Made by a program: the position numbers and the translations under genes. This document shows, piece after piece, positions 1-7,716 of a stretch of 9,520 nucleotides of DNA (position 1 is its first letter; every line of letters begins with the position of its first letter). This DNA comes from Nitrospiraceae bacterium (GTDB taxonomy: Bacteria; Nitrospirota; Thermodesulfovibrionia; Thermodesulfovibrionales; Dissulfurispiraceae): contig PMYY01000200.1 of assembly GCA_003170655.1 (NCBI GenBank), forward strand, positions 3,113-12,632. Reading direction: 5' to 3'. The notes under the pieces were generated by a model that saw nothing but the letters and a program-made list of their open reading frames with translations, was not told the DNA's origin and searched no databases.

Positions 1-2633
1 TCGTACAGAATTCCAAGCACAATGTAAATAACGATTATAGCAAGGATCAGTAATAACCAAATGCCCTTAATCGAATCCTTGAAGGCCTGGGCCTGTCCCT
101 GGAAGCTGGCGCTGACCGTAGCAGGCAGTGACTGACGCGACAGTTTCTCGACTGCGCCGACCGCTTCACCCAGAGACACATCAGGCTTCGTATTGAACGA
201 AATAGTGACCGAAGGAAACTGGCCGGAATGATTTATGGTCAACGGCCCGGCGTTCTCGGTGAAACTTGTAAGCGTGCTCAGAGGCACCAATTGGCCCGTG
301 TTGGATTTGATGTAAAGAAGTGAAAGGAGGGAAGGTTCCTTCTGATACGCGGGTTCCAGCTCCATAATGACCTGATATTGATTATTCGGCGCGTAGATCG
401 TCGAAATCTGCTCCTGGCTGTACGCAGTCTGGAGAGCATCTTCCACTTGTTGGGCGGTAACCCCGTGGGAAGATGCCTTGTCCCTGTCAATGACAACGTT
501 AACCTGAGGGCTCTTGATCTGCAGATCACTAGTGACATCGGTAAGCATTGGCAGCGCGGCCATCTTCTGCTCGAAGAGGGCTGCGTTCTTGTAAAGCTCG
601 TCCGTATCGGTGCTCTGGAGCGTGAATTGGTATGGGCTCTTCGTCAGACGGCCCCCGATAGTGATAAGCGGCGGATTCTGGATAAAGACCTTCATCCCCG
701 GTTCGCCCGAGAGCTTGGGTGTAAGCTCCTTTATGATATCGTCGGCGCTCAGTTTGCGTTCAGAGCGATCTTTCAGCCGCATGAAAATCCTTCCTACGTT
801 TCCAGTGGTGGAAATTCCACTCGGACCTATTCCGGACATGAAGTCAATTACGTTCGGGTCCTTTCTGACGATACTTGCGAGCCTTTCCTGGTGGGCCTTC
901 ATTGAATCGTACGATATCCCCTGCTGGGCTTCAGTAAAAGCAAGAAGTCTGCCGGTATCGTCGTTTGGAATGAACCCGTACCCTTTTGGATAAAAAGCGA
1001 AGAGAGCGATAGTGGCTGCTAGGATTGCCACATTACCGACCATCACGAGTAACCGGTGACGGAGGACGACTTGCAGGCTCCTTTCATATCCTGAGCGCAT
1101 GGCGTTGAAGAAACGTTCCGATAGATCGAAGAGCCTGCTGTGTTTCTGACCGACGTCGTGCCGTATGAAACGGCTGCAGAGCATAGGGGTCAGAGTAAGG
1201 GAGACAATCCCGGACACCAGAATGGACGTGCTGATTACTAGTGCGAATTCGTGCAGGAGTCGTCCTAATATTCCAGGCATGAAAAGAACCGGGATAAATA
1301 CCGCAACGAGTGAAATGGTCATCGAAAGAATGGTAAAGCCGATCTCCCTGGACCCCCTGAAGGCCGCTTCCATAACGGTCTCTCCATGTTCGATATGCCT
1401 CATAATGTTTTCGAGCATGACAATTGCATCATCGACAATAAAGCCTACTGCCAGGACGAGAGCCATGAGTGAGAGGTTGTCGATACTGTAACCGGTGACG
1501 TACATGACGGCGAATGTACCGATGATCGACATCGGGAGGGCAAGGCTTGGGATAATGGTGGCCGAGAGGTTGCGAAGAAAGAGAAAAATAACAAGCACTA
1601 CGAGGCAGATAGAAAGGAAAAGGGTGAACTTTACGTCGGACACGGAATCACGGATAGAGTCCGTGCGGTCGTAAAGGATATTGATATCAACGGCCCCCGG
1701 TATCTGCTGCCTAAATTTCGGCAGCAGCTGTTTTATGGAGTCGACGATCTCTATTGTGTTGGTACCCGGCTGGCGAAGGATAGCGAGGACCATGCCCCGT
1801 TTGTTCGTGTACCAGGCTGCTATCCTGTCGTTCTCGACGCTGTCGACAACACTCCCCAGTTCGTCCAGTCGCACTGGCATGCCATTGCGATACGCCACGA
1901 TCAGGGGGCGATATGCTACGGCGTCATACAATTGACCGGTCGCCTGGATTGTGTACTCCGTATGATGCCCTTCCATGGTGCCAGTGGGCAGATTGACATT
2001 CGCATTCTGCACAGCCGCGGCTACTTCGTTGAGACCGATACTGCGGGAAGCGAGGGCCTTGGGGTCGAGCTGCGCCCTGACTGCATATTTCTGCGAACCG
2101 AATATTACAACCTGTGCGACACCGTTGATCATGGATATGCGCTGCCCGATAAATGTATCGGCATATTCGTAGACCTGAGATAACGGCAGCTCCGGCGAGC
2201 TTACGGCCAGATACAGGACCGGTTGATCTGCCGGGTTCACCTTCTGGTATGACGGCGGGCTCGGCATATTCTGGGGCAGTAATTTCGCCGCCTTCGATAT
2301 CATGGCCTGAACGTCCTGAGCTGCTGCATCAATGCTCCTGTCCAGGCTGAAAGTAAGCGTTATGTTTGTGATACCTTGGGAATTGGTTGAACTCATTGAA
2401 TCCAATCCGGCGATAGTAGAGAACTGTCTTTCAAGAGGCGTCGCCACTGCCGATGCCATAGTATCAGGGTTGGCCCCTGGCAGGTTTGCTGTCACATTGA
2501 TTGACGGAAAGTCGACATTGGGAAGGTCGCTTACAGGCAGAAGGCGATACCCGACGATACCGAAAAGCAGTATAGCGATCATGATGAGGGTCGTCATGAT
2601 CGGGCGGCGTATGAAAAGATCTGAAATGACCAT
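1..2633 (-). CDS. RND-family multidrug efflux permease, MdtB/MdtC-like, 3' end beyond the window
   Basis: Inner-membrane proton/drug antiporter of the RND (HAE1, AcrB-type) family, the pump part of a tripartite efflux complex. I translated from the ATG at 2633 and checked the frame at several points to position 3: 877 codons are visible with no frameshift found. Family members have about 1020-1050 residues, so roughly 150 C-terminal residues are missing. Visible are the N-terminal FIRRP before TM1, the LPVSDLPNVDFP and ATPLERQF stretches of the porter domain, the TM4 motif GFIVDDAIVMLENI with the paired proton-relay aspartates D401-D402, LTLTPMLCSRF near TM6, and PKGYGFIPNDDTGRL after TM7. 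The visible part ends inside TM8 (IVIYIVLGILY). The wording resembles MdtB/MdtC more than AcrB. The SD AAGGA overlaps the adaptor stop codon and lies 7 nt from the ATG. Exact substrate is unknown. Whether a second permease or a TolC-type gene follows lies beyond the edge. Confidence 0.96.
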   Translation of the reverse strand, partial: MVISDLFIRRPIMTTLIMIAILLFGIVGYRLLPVSDLPNVDFPSINVTANLPGANPDTMASAVATPLERQFSTIAGLDSMSSTNSQGITNITLTFSLDRSIDAAAQDVQAMISKAAKLLPQNMPSPPSYQKVNPADQPVLYLAVSSPELPLSQVYEYADTFIGQRISMINGVAQVVIFGSQKYAVRAQLDPKALASRSIGLNEVAAAVQNANVNLPTGTMEGHHTEYTIQATGQLYDAVAYRPLIVAYRNGMPVRLDELGSVVDSVENDRIAAWYTNKRGMVLAILRQPGTNTIEIVDSIKQLLPKFRQQIPGAVDINILYDRTDSIRDSVSDVKFTLFLSICLVVLVIFLFLRNLSATIIPSLALPMSIIGTFAVMYVTGYSIDNLSLMALVLAVGFIVDDAIVMLENIMRHIEHGETVMEAAFRGSREIGFTILSMTISLVAVFIPVLFMPGILGRLLHEFALVISTSILVSGIVSLTLTPMLCSRFIRHDVGQKHSRLFDLSERFFNAMRSGYERSLQVVLRHRLLVMVGNVAILAATIALFAFYPKGYGFIPNDDTGRLLAFTEAQQGISYDSMKAHQERLASIVRKDPNVIDFMSGIGPSGISTTGNVGRIFMRLKDRSERKLSADDIIKELTPKLSGEPGMKVFIQNPPLITIGGRLTKSPYQFTLQSTDTDELYKNAALFEQKMAALPMLTDVTSDLQIKSPQVNVVIDRDKASSHGVTAQQVEDALQTAYSQEQISTIYAPNNQYQVIMELEPAYQKEPSLLSLLYIKSNTGQLVPLSTLTSFTENAGPLTINHSGQFPSVTISFNTKPDVSLGEAVGAVEKLSRQSLPATVSASFQGQAQAFKDSIKGIWLLLILAIIVIYIVLGILY

Positions 2634-2643
2634 CGGTTATTCC

Positions 2644-3837
2644 TTAGTCTTTAGCGGTTTCTTTTTTCGACGGCTCGGTAGTAGATTCAGTGCTCTGTTG
2701 GGTTGTGGTATCGGCGCTTTCCTTGATCTGGACTTTTGCGTCCGGCACAATGCGGAGTTGCCCGTCTGTCACGACCTTTTCGCCCGGTTTGAGCCCCTTT
2801 TCGATTATCGAATCGTTTCCATAAGTCCTAGATACTACAACCGGCCGAATTTCAGTAGTAAGGTCGTCTTTTATGACGTAAACGTACTGTCCGTGCTGCC
2901 CCGACTGGATAGCTTGAGAAGGCATGGTGACGGCATCACTCTGTGTGTAGAGAGAGAGAACGACGTTGACAAACTGGCCGGGCCACAAACGGTCAGCCTC
3001 GTTCTTTAGGGTACCCTTGAGTCGTATAGTCCCGGTCGTGGGGTCAACAGTATTATCCACGAACGAAAGCATGCCTTTTTCAGGCTTTGTATCTCCCTTG
3101 TCGGCATACACGTCGATAGACAGCTGCTTAGATGCCATGTATTTTTTGATTTCGCCGAGGGTTTTTTCGGGCACCGAAAAGCTGACATAGATGGGCTGCA
3201 TCTGTCTGATTGTCACCAAGAACTTGTTATCGTCGGCCGCTTTGACAAGATTGCCTTCGTCGAGGAGAATATCACCCAACCTTCCCGATATGGGTGCATG
3301 GATGTAACAGAAGCTGAGCTGGACCTTTGCATATTCGACAGCCGCCTGGTCTGCCTTCACCACAGCCTCCAGTGCATTTGCGGCAGCCTGCGACTGCTCG
3401 TACTGCTGCTTCGAGATGTAACCTTTTTTGACGAGTTCAGCGTAGCGATGCTCGTCCGCGCGCGCATTGTCAAGCTGGGCTTGGTCTTTTGCCAGGGCGC
3501 CCTCGGTCTGCATAAGCGAAGCCTTATAGGAACGCGGGTCTATAGTAAACAGGATAGCGTCTTTTTTTACGAACTGTCCTTTTTGAAAGTGTATCTTTGA
3601 GAGATATCCGCCAGCCTGGGAGCGTACATTTACGCTGGCATATTCGACTATATTGCCGATTGCCCGTATCTCGTATGGCACGGCCTTTTTTTCGACCGTT
3701 GCCGCAGTGACCGGCACTACAGGCTTCGGAGGCGCGCCCTTCTGCTGAGTGCAGGCTAGTAGGCTCAGAGCCAAAAATATGAGTGCTGACAGCGAAGCGC
3801 GCGAGAATTTGCCTGGGACAGTTAGCATTAAAGTCAT
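2644..3837 (-). CDS. RND efflux periplasmic adaptor (membrane fusion protein), lipoprotein
   Basis: Periplasmic adaptor linking the RND permease to an outer-membrane channel (MdtA/AcrA type). The 397 residues begin with a signal peptide ending in a lipobox LSLLAC, so C29 is the likely lipidated residue and the mature protein is membrane-anchored. Domains in order: first half of the lipoyl/barrel-sandwich domain (about 66-102, VRSQAGGYLSKIHFQKGQ), an alpha-hairpin coiled coil (about 103-175), second lipoyl half (about 178-210, IHAPISGRLG), beta-barrel (about 213-295, with DPTTGTIRLKGTL and LWPGQFVNV), then the membrane-proximal domain. The last 25 residues are a Thr/Ser/Glu/Lys-rich low-complexity tail. 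The ATG at 3837 overlaps the regulator stop as ATGA, which indicates translational coupling. A second ATG three codons later (3828) has better spacing from AGGA, so the exact start may be M4. The permease follows after 10 bp. Confidence 0.96.
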   Translation of the reverse strand: MTLMLTVPGKFSRASLSALIFLALSLLACTQQKGAPPKPVVPVTAATVEKKAVPYEIRAIGNIVEYASVNVRSQAGGYLSKIHFQKGQFVKKDAILFTIDPRSYKASLMQTEGALAKDQAQLDNARADEHRYAELVKKGYISKQQYEQSQAAANALEAVVKADQAAVEYAKVQLSFCYIHAPISGRLGDILLDEGNLVKAADDNKFLVTIRQMQPIYVSFSVPEKTLGEIKKYMASKQLSIDVYADKGDTKPEKGMLSFVDNTVDPTTGTIRLKGTLKNEADRLWPGQFVNVVLSLYTQSDAVTMPSQAIQSGQHGQYVYVIKDDLTTEIRPVVVSRTYGNDSIIEKGLKPGEKVVTDGQLRIVPDAKVQIKESADTTTQQSTESTTEPSKKETAKD

Positions 3838-4427
3838 TTCCTGGTCCCCCGAGAAAAGATATTGACATAGCCTTCGATGACTGAATCGTCATCATAATTG
3901 GCAAGAATCTTGAGCCCGAATACCTCGCTCGTAATAAAATACTGATAGAACATGCCCAGGAAGAGGCGGGCAGCCAGGAACTCATCAAAATTTCTAAGAT
4001 TGCCTTTCTTGCGCCGAGATGCAAAAAAATCTGCAAGAATGGACAGCATCTCAGCGAGAAATGAATGCTGAATGCTTTTTATTTTCTCGGGATATAGATG
4101 GCACTCGGAATGCATGATTTTGATCAAATCTCTCCTGAGTTTAAGGGTTTCGATGAAACGACGCGCGATCTCGGCAAGGGCCTTTTCGTAGGGCATGACT
4201 TCAACAGACGGCATTATTCCCTTTAAGGTTGGCAGAAAGGTATAGGCTGACAGCACCTCTTGGAAGAGAGATTCCTTGGATGGAAAATGCCTGAAAAGGG
4301 TCACCTCTGCCACGTCCGACTCAGCAGATATTTCCTTTGTTGTCGCACCCAGATAGCCCTTTTCGGAGAAAAGACGCAGGGACGTTTCGAGTATCCTTTC
4401 CCGCGTTGGCAGTTGACCGTCAGACAT
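3834..4427 (-). CDS. TetR/AcrR-family transcriptional regulator of the efflux operon
   Basis: 197-residue DNA-binding regulator, a usual length for the TetR family. Residues about 8-55 form the N-terminal helix-turn-helix: RERILETSLRLFSEKGY, then TTKEISAESDVAEVTLFRHF, then the post-helix SKESLFQEVL. The all-helical C-terminal part is the presumed ligand-binding and dimerisation domain, which diverges too much between members to predict the inducer. The start is well supported by GGAGGT 5 nt upstream of the ATG. It is the first gene of a minus-strand operon with the adaptor and permease. Its promoter carries a dyad that fits an operator, so it probably represses itself and the pump until a pump substrate binds. 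A direct role as repressor is inferred from layout. Confidence 0.94.
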   Translation of the reverse strand: MSDGQLPTRERILETSLRLFSEKGYLGATTKEISAESDVAEVTLFRHFPSKESLFQEVLSAYTFLPTLKGIMPSVEVMPYEKALAEIARRFIETLKLRRDLIKIMHSECHLYPEKIKSIQHSFLAEMLSILADFFASRRKKGNLRNFDEFLAARLFLGMFYQYFITSEVFGLKILANYDDDSVIEGYVNIFSRGTRK

Positions 4428-4451
4428 CTTTGACCTCCGTGCAACAATAGC

Positions 4452-4471
4452 GTTTGTAAGTGCTTACTAAC
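4452..4471. promoter_or_regulatory. Putative TetR-family operator dyad
   Basis: A 20-bp imperfect palindrome with the perfect core GTAAG-TG-CTTAC (4456-4467). The flanks raise the match to 8 of 10 positions per half (GTTTGTAAGT against GTTAGTAAGC). It begins directly downstream of the putative -10 box and covers the expected transcription start, so a bound dimer would block initiation. TTAGTAAG/CTTACTAA-type dyads are common operators of TetR regulators beside RND pumps. Binding by this particular regulator is inferred. Confidence 0.6.
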
Positions 4472-4499
4472 ATTAATTGACAGGGAGGTCTGTTGTCAA
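4472..4499 (-). promoter_or_regulatory. Putative sigma70 promoter of the tetR-adaptor-permease operon
   Basis: On the minus strand a perfect -35 TTGACA (4499-4494) is followed after 16 bp by ATTAAT (4477-4472), which matches 4 of 6 bases of the -10 consensus. A start near 4465 would leave a leader of about 40 nt before the regulator ATG. The -35 hexamer is also one arm of an inverted repeat, TTGACA (4477-4482) with TGTCAA (4494-4499). On the plus strand the other TTGACA lacks a -10 at normal spacing. Confidence 0.55.
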
Positions 4500-4673
4500 G
4501 ATGGTGAAGAGAATATTGTCGGTTAAAACAGGCAATATCGATCCTTTATTGTGATGGCGTCATATCATGCCTATACTTTAAAGGATGGTTTTCAGCGCAA
4601 AGCTGAAATGCTAACGGGGCGAAAGAGGTCGAGGGAGGCCTTCGGGAAATATGCAGGGAGGTCCAGGGAGGAT

Positions 4674-6422
4674 ATGAAAAGTATTGTCTTTATTGGGGCC
4701 GGCAGAGGCGTGATACCCCTTATGGAATATCTAACAAGCAAGAGTAATATTGCTGTCAAGGGAATTGTCGATGAGGACAAAGACGCGCCGGGAATTGTCC
4801 GCGCAAAACAACTCAATGTTCCGATCGGCAGTGATGTGCGCGAATTTCTTTCCGGGAAGATCGACCTTATTATCAATTCGACAGGATCAAAAGAGATCGG
4901 AGATAGTGTGTCCTTGATGGGAGGGTCTGATGTCGAGATCATCGGCCGCGGTGGCACAGAGTTGCTTTGCGATCTCATAGAAGAAGCGGAAAGGTCCCGT
5001 CAAAGGGTCCGTTTGCAGACATCCATCCTTGAACAGGTGAGCAATGCAGTCATCGTGGCTGGCATCAATGGAGAGGTGTTCTATATGAACCCATATGCCG
5101 AGAAACTGTATCAATGGAAGACCCACGATGCCGTTGGGAAACATATCTTCTCCATTATGCTTCCGGAAAACAGAAAGGCCGACGCCGAGGAATTGCTGTC
5201 TGCAACATTTTTTGAAGGGTACTGGGCGGGCGAGATAAGCGTGCAAAAAAAGGACGGAACACAGTTTGCTGCATACCTGACCAATTCAGTGATAAGGGAT
5301 GAGCACGGCACCACCACCGGTCTTATCTCTGTATCGTCGGATATCAGCGAACTCAAGAAGGCCGAAGGTGCCTTCAAAACACAGCTAAGTGTCCGCAGGG
5401 CGATTGAAGAGGCTGTCCTGCCCGGAATAGTCGTTTACGACACAGAGGGAATGCATATTTATATCAGCCGGGGCTTCTGCAAGATAGTGGGTTGGAGCGA
5501 AAAGGAATTGATAGGAATGAAGCCGCCCTTTGCTTACTGGCCGACGGAGGCTATAGACCATAACACCGTGGCTTTTAAATCCATCCTCAAAGGAAAAGAA
5601 GGGACTGGCATGGTGGAATTGTCCTATTGCCGACGCAACGGTGAACGCTTTTATGCCCTTATTCTAACAGCGCCGGTCCATGATGAATACGGCAAGGTGA
5701 AGGGATGGGTGAGCTCCATTTCAGACATAACGGAGTATAAACGCAAAGAGGAACAACTCAGCAATTCTCGTGAGCAGTTGAGGAACCTCTCATCCCACCT
5801 GGAAGCGGTCAGGGAGTCGGAAAAGGCCGATATGGCCCGCCGCGTTCACGACGAAATAGGGCAGCCCTTCGCTGCGCTGAAACTTGAACTGGTATCTCTG
5901 GCCAGGAAACTGGCGGATGGTCAGAAACCTCTGATCGAACGGACTGACATCATGAGCGGAATCATAGACAGGGGAATCCAGGCTGTCAAAGGTATTTGCT
6001 TTGAATTGCGGCCCTGGATACTTGATGATATGGGCATTACCGAAGCTATTAAATGGCAGACGGCCGAGTTCGGGAAACGCACCGCTGTTAGTTGCGAAGT
6101 TTTCATCGATCCTCCGGAGTTCTCGCTTGTCCGGGACCTGTCTACTACGATATTCAGGATATACCAGGAGTTGCTGCGGAACATCGAACACCATGCCAGG
6201 GCCACAAAGGTTTCAGTGGGATTTTTCCGAAAGAGAGACAGAATCATCTTGGAAGTAAGAGATAATGGCGTCGGAATACCCAAAGAGTGCATTTACGATT
6301 CAGGGTCTTTCGGCCTAATCAGCATAAGGGAAAAGGTCATCGTATGGGGCGGCGAGGTTGAGGTCCTGGGCGAGGAAAAGATAGGGACTACGATCCGGGT
6401 GATCATCCCCTTGCAGGTGTGA
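4674..6422 (+). CDS. Orphan soluble sensor histidine kinase: Rossmann-like domain, two PAS domains, HisKA_3, HATPase
   Basis: Predicted cytoplasmic sensor kinase, 582 residues from the ATG at 4674; no membrane segment or signal peptide is seen. Residues 1-105 look like a Rossmann nucleotide or CoA-binding fold: SIVFIGAGRG at the first strand, IVDEDKDAPG, and DLIINSTG. PAS1 spans about 115-230 (AVIVAGINGEVFYMNP to SSDISELKKAE) and PAS2 about 240-355 (GIVVYDTEGMHIYISRGF to SISDITEYK). The NarL-partner type dimerisation domain has ARRVHDEIGQ with phospho-acceptor H392. The ATPase domain has N503 in the N box (ELLRNIEHH), DNGVGIP at 530-536 and GSFGLISIRE near 544. All key catalytic residues are present. 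The frame stays open upstream to a GTG at 4551 (41 more codons, immediately followed by ATG), but that start has no SD and the extra residues fit no domain. I prefer 4674, where the GGAGG at 4667-4671 is only 2 nt from the ATG and another AGGGAGG lies 12 nt away. No response regulator adjoins it. Confidence 0.93.
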   Translation: MKSIVFIGAGRGVIPLMEYLTSKSNIAVKGIVDEDKDAPGIVRAKQLNVPIGSDVREFLSGKIDLIINSTGSKEIGDSVSLMGGSDVEIIGRGGTELLCDLIEEAERSRQRVRLQTSILEQVSNAVIVAGINGEVFYMNPYAEKLYQWKTHDAVGKHIFSIMLPENRKADAEELLSATFFEGYWAGEISVQKKDGTQFAAYLTNSVIRDEHGTTTGLISVSSDISELKKAEGAFKTQLSVRRAIEEAVLPGIVVYDTEGMHIYISRGFCKIVGWSEKELIGMKPPFAYWPTEAIDHNTVAFKSILKGKEGTGMVELSYCRRNGERFYALILTAPVHDEYGKVKGWVSSISDITEYKRKEEQLSNSREQLRNLSSHLEAVRESEKADMARRVHDEIGQPFAALKLELVSLARKLADGQKPLIERTDIMSGIIDRGIQAVKGICFELRPWILDDMGITEAIKWQTAEFGKRTAVSCEVFIDPPEFSLVRDLSTTIFRIYQELLRNIEHHARATKVSVGFFRKRDRIILEVRDNGVGIPKECIYDSGSFGLISIREKVIVWGGEVEVLGEEKIGTTIRVIIPLQV

Positions 6423-6760
6423 ATACAGTTTAAGCGGCCCGCACGGTCAATTACATAAAAAGCGGCCTAAAAGCCTCGCCTTCGAGGCAGGGAAATGAGG
6501 TAAGTTTTTTTTGCCCAGAGGGGTTGACAAAACTCGGGCATTGTCTTATTTATACGAATCATAGTTCGCTAAGGGTGCAAATTTCGGCTGAATACCGGCC
6601 CGGCAATGGAATCATTATTGCGTCCGTTTGCGGGCTGTAATCGTTTCCTGTGGAATAAGTCCCTTGCGCTACAGAAAGAAAGGCTCTACAATAATCAGCG
6701 CTGTCTTTCCTATAGCAGACTGTGCAATCTTCTGCATTCATGAAAGAAAGAGTAACCATT
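6423..6760. other. Gene-free spacer after the kinase
   Basis: Nothing recognisable is encoded here. It holds the two hairpins described after the kinase stop, a repeated AAGCGGCC (6432-6439 and 6460-6467), and a TTGACA (6524-6529) with only a poor -10 (TATTTA at 6547-6552). A 79-codon minus frame (6559-6798) has no SD that I can see and matches no family I know. It lies just downstream of the transposase fragment and may be decayed insertion DNA. Confidence 0.4.
6473..6488. terminator. GC-rich hairpin after the kinase gene, possible terminator
   Basis: Perfect 6-bp stem GCCTCG/CGAGGC with a CCTT loop, 50 nt past the kinase stop. On the plus strand the T run (6505-6512) starts 16 nt beyond the stem, too far for a textbook intrinsic terminator. 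On the minus strand TTTT follows the stem directly, so it may work better for transcripts arriving from the right. A second, bulged hairpin, GCCC-A-GAG paired with CTCGGGC, lies at 6513-6539. Confidence 0.35.
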
Positions 6761-7000
6761 TCAAGCTGATGCCCCATCGCAAGCACTCCAGCAGACACTG
6801 AAGGACCTTAGCCAGGCTCTCAGCGATGCTTTCGATAAGTCCAATCCTAAAAGTTGATTAAGATGAATATCAAGCTCTCGGGCTACCTTGCGTACTGGCA
6901 TTCCTTTCTGCGTTACCAGTTGGACCGCCTTACTTTTGAACTCAGCAGTAAAATGACGGTAATTACCACCTTCTCTCCACATACATACATCTTCTTTCAA
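6761..7000 (-). pseudogene. IS3-type transposase OrfA fragment (HTH_Tnp_1)
   Basis: Residues 14-48 of this frame (about 6857-6961) read as the N-terminal helix-turn-helix of an IS3-family OrfA: YRHFTAEFKSKAVQLV, then GMPVRKVARELDIHLN. Intact OrfA proteins are roughly 90-110 residues and continue with RRW and a leucine-zipper region. Here the similarity stops at N48, and the remaining 31 residues are unrelated in any minus frame I tried. No OrfB with its DDE catalytic residues is present on either side, and no terminal inverted repeats are obvious. The open frame begins with TTG at 7000, with an in-frame ATG at 6982. I read it as a truncated, dead insertion-sequence remnant. Confidence 0.65.
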
Positions 7001-7236
7001 AGATACAAATTATCCGGTATATCCATAAAGTCGTGGGAGGGTCAGTTTGTGCACATCAGCATATTCACAAAACCGACAGCACAACAATAACTAAGAATGA
7101 GAGTTTGTGGACTTGAATCTCATGATCTTGCACATTTTCTTGGGTTTTTGTGATGAAATACCTTGATCAGTCAATTGAGAGACATTAGTTTCTCTTTTTT
7201 TCGATGGAAAACAACAGAGCGATAAAAAGACCAAAT
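7001..7236. other. A+T-rich spacer without genes
   Basis: Full of stops in all frames, with no recognisable gene. The only structure seen is a weak plus-strand hairpin, AGAGA (7178-7182) with TCTCT (7191-7195), running into a T run to 7201. It would be a marginal terminator, and no plus-strand gene lies upstream for it to serve. Confidence 0.35.
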
Positions 7237-7332
7237 CTAGATATACTTAACTTCCGAGTGTTCTGGGTCGACACGATAAATAGTATAAAGGGCCGCTAAG
7301 GATAGAATGCCATATAGAATCACATCGGCCAT
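7237..7332 (-). CDS. Candidate small membrane protein, 31 residues
   Basis: A 31-codon ORF starting ATG at 7332 and ending TAG at 7237, preceded by a full AGGAGG 8 nt before the start, the best SD in this part of the window. After MAD it has one hydrophobic stretch (about residues 4-19, VILYGILSLAALYTIY) followed by a charged tail (RVDPEHSEV). This is the pattern of single-pass small membrane proteins such as subunits or regulators of membrane complexes. I do not recognise the sequence. It stands alone, with no neighbouring gene that would give it a partner. It is too short for coding statistics to be decisive; the SD and the hydrophobic-then-charged layout are the support. Confidence 0.5.
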   Translation of the reverse strand: MADVILYGILSLAALYTIYRVDPEHSEVKYI

Positions 7333-7365
7333 CGCAATTTCCTCCTACTGTAGTCCGTATCCTTC

Positions 7366-7382
7366 AAACAAGGAGCACGCCA
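7366..7382 (-). promoter_or_regulatory. Possible sigma54-like promoter before the small membrane ORF
   Basis: On the minus strand TGGCGTGCTCCTTGTTT resembles the -24/-12 consensus TGGCACG-N4-TTGCW, matching 9 of the 12 defined positions. The -24 GG is kept, but the -12 GC reads GT, a damaging mismatch. Its position, 33 nt before the ATG at 7332, would suit a leader of about 25 nt. Weak evidence. Confidence 0.2.
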
Positions 7383-7386
7383 CGCG

Positions 7387-7421
7387 ATAGATCTTAATAC
7401 AACTGGTTTTAGTATAGATCT
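7387..7421. repeat. Direct repeat of ATAGATCT
   Basis: ATAGATCT occurs at 7387-7394 and 7414-7421, 27 bp apart, each containing the palindrome AGATCT. It lies upstream of the small minus-strand ORF, where a regulator could bind two turns apart. It may equally be chance in A+T-rich DNA. Confidence 0.3.
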
Positions 7422-7716
7422 ACGACGAACAAGGAGAGCTATCGGGCAAATTCTGATTTTTTTGTAGGATAAGATCATTATGATCGACAGTATTTGTCTG
7501 ATAGAGCCATGCGCATATGGAAACAACTAAATCGTAGAAATTTCAGGAGACAGCTCTCGATGTCGCTTCCAACTTATTAGTGGGCTTAGTATTGCAAATA
7601 TGATTATTTCCATAATAATCTGCTAATCCCGGTCAGTCGGCGAGCCGCTTTTTCATGTTAGCTAGCATGCCTCCAAACTAACCTTACGGACAAGGTCATG
7701 CAGGTGACTTTTGCGA

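Noticed and set aside
378..905. 175-codon plus-strand open frame
   Set aside because: It is antisense to the RND permease, whose minus-strand frame matches the family without a break through this region.
2332..3009. 225-codon plus-strand open frame
   Set aside because: It runs antisense across the permease start and the adaptor C-terminus, both clearly coding on the minus strand.
3524..4036. 170-codon minus-strand frame spanning the regulator-adaptor junction
   Set aside because: It is an out-of-frame shadow of two well-supported genes that already overlap by ATGA.
4477..4482. Plus-strand TTGACA as kinase promoter
   Set aside because: No -10-like hexamer lies at 16-18 bp; it reads instead as one arm of the inverted repeat with the operon -35.
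6559..6798. 79-codon minus-strand frame beside the transposase fragment
   Set aside because: I see no SD, no known domain and no neighbour support; described only as part of the spacer.
7320..7526. 68-codon minus-strand frame upstream of the small membrane ORF
   Set aside because: It starts with TTG, has no SD and lies in A+T-rich non-coding DNA. The AGGAGG near its end serves the ATG at 7332 in another frame.
7629..7654. Intrinsic terminator at CGGCGAGCCG followed by TTTTT
   Set aside because: The stem can have only 3 bp around a 4-nt loop, too weak, and no gene ends nearby.
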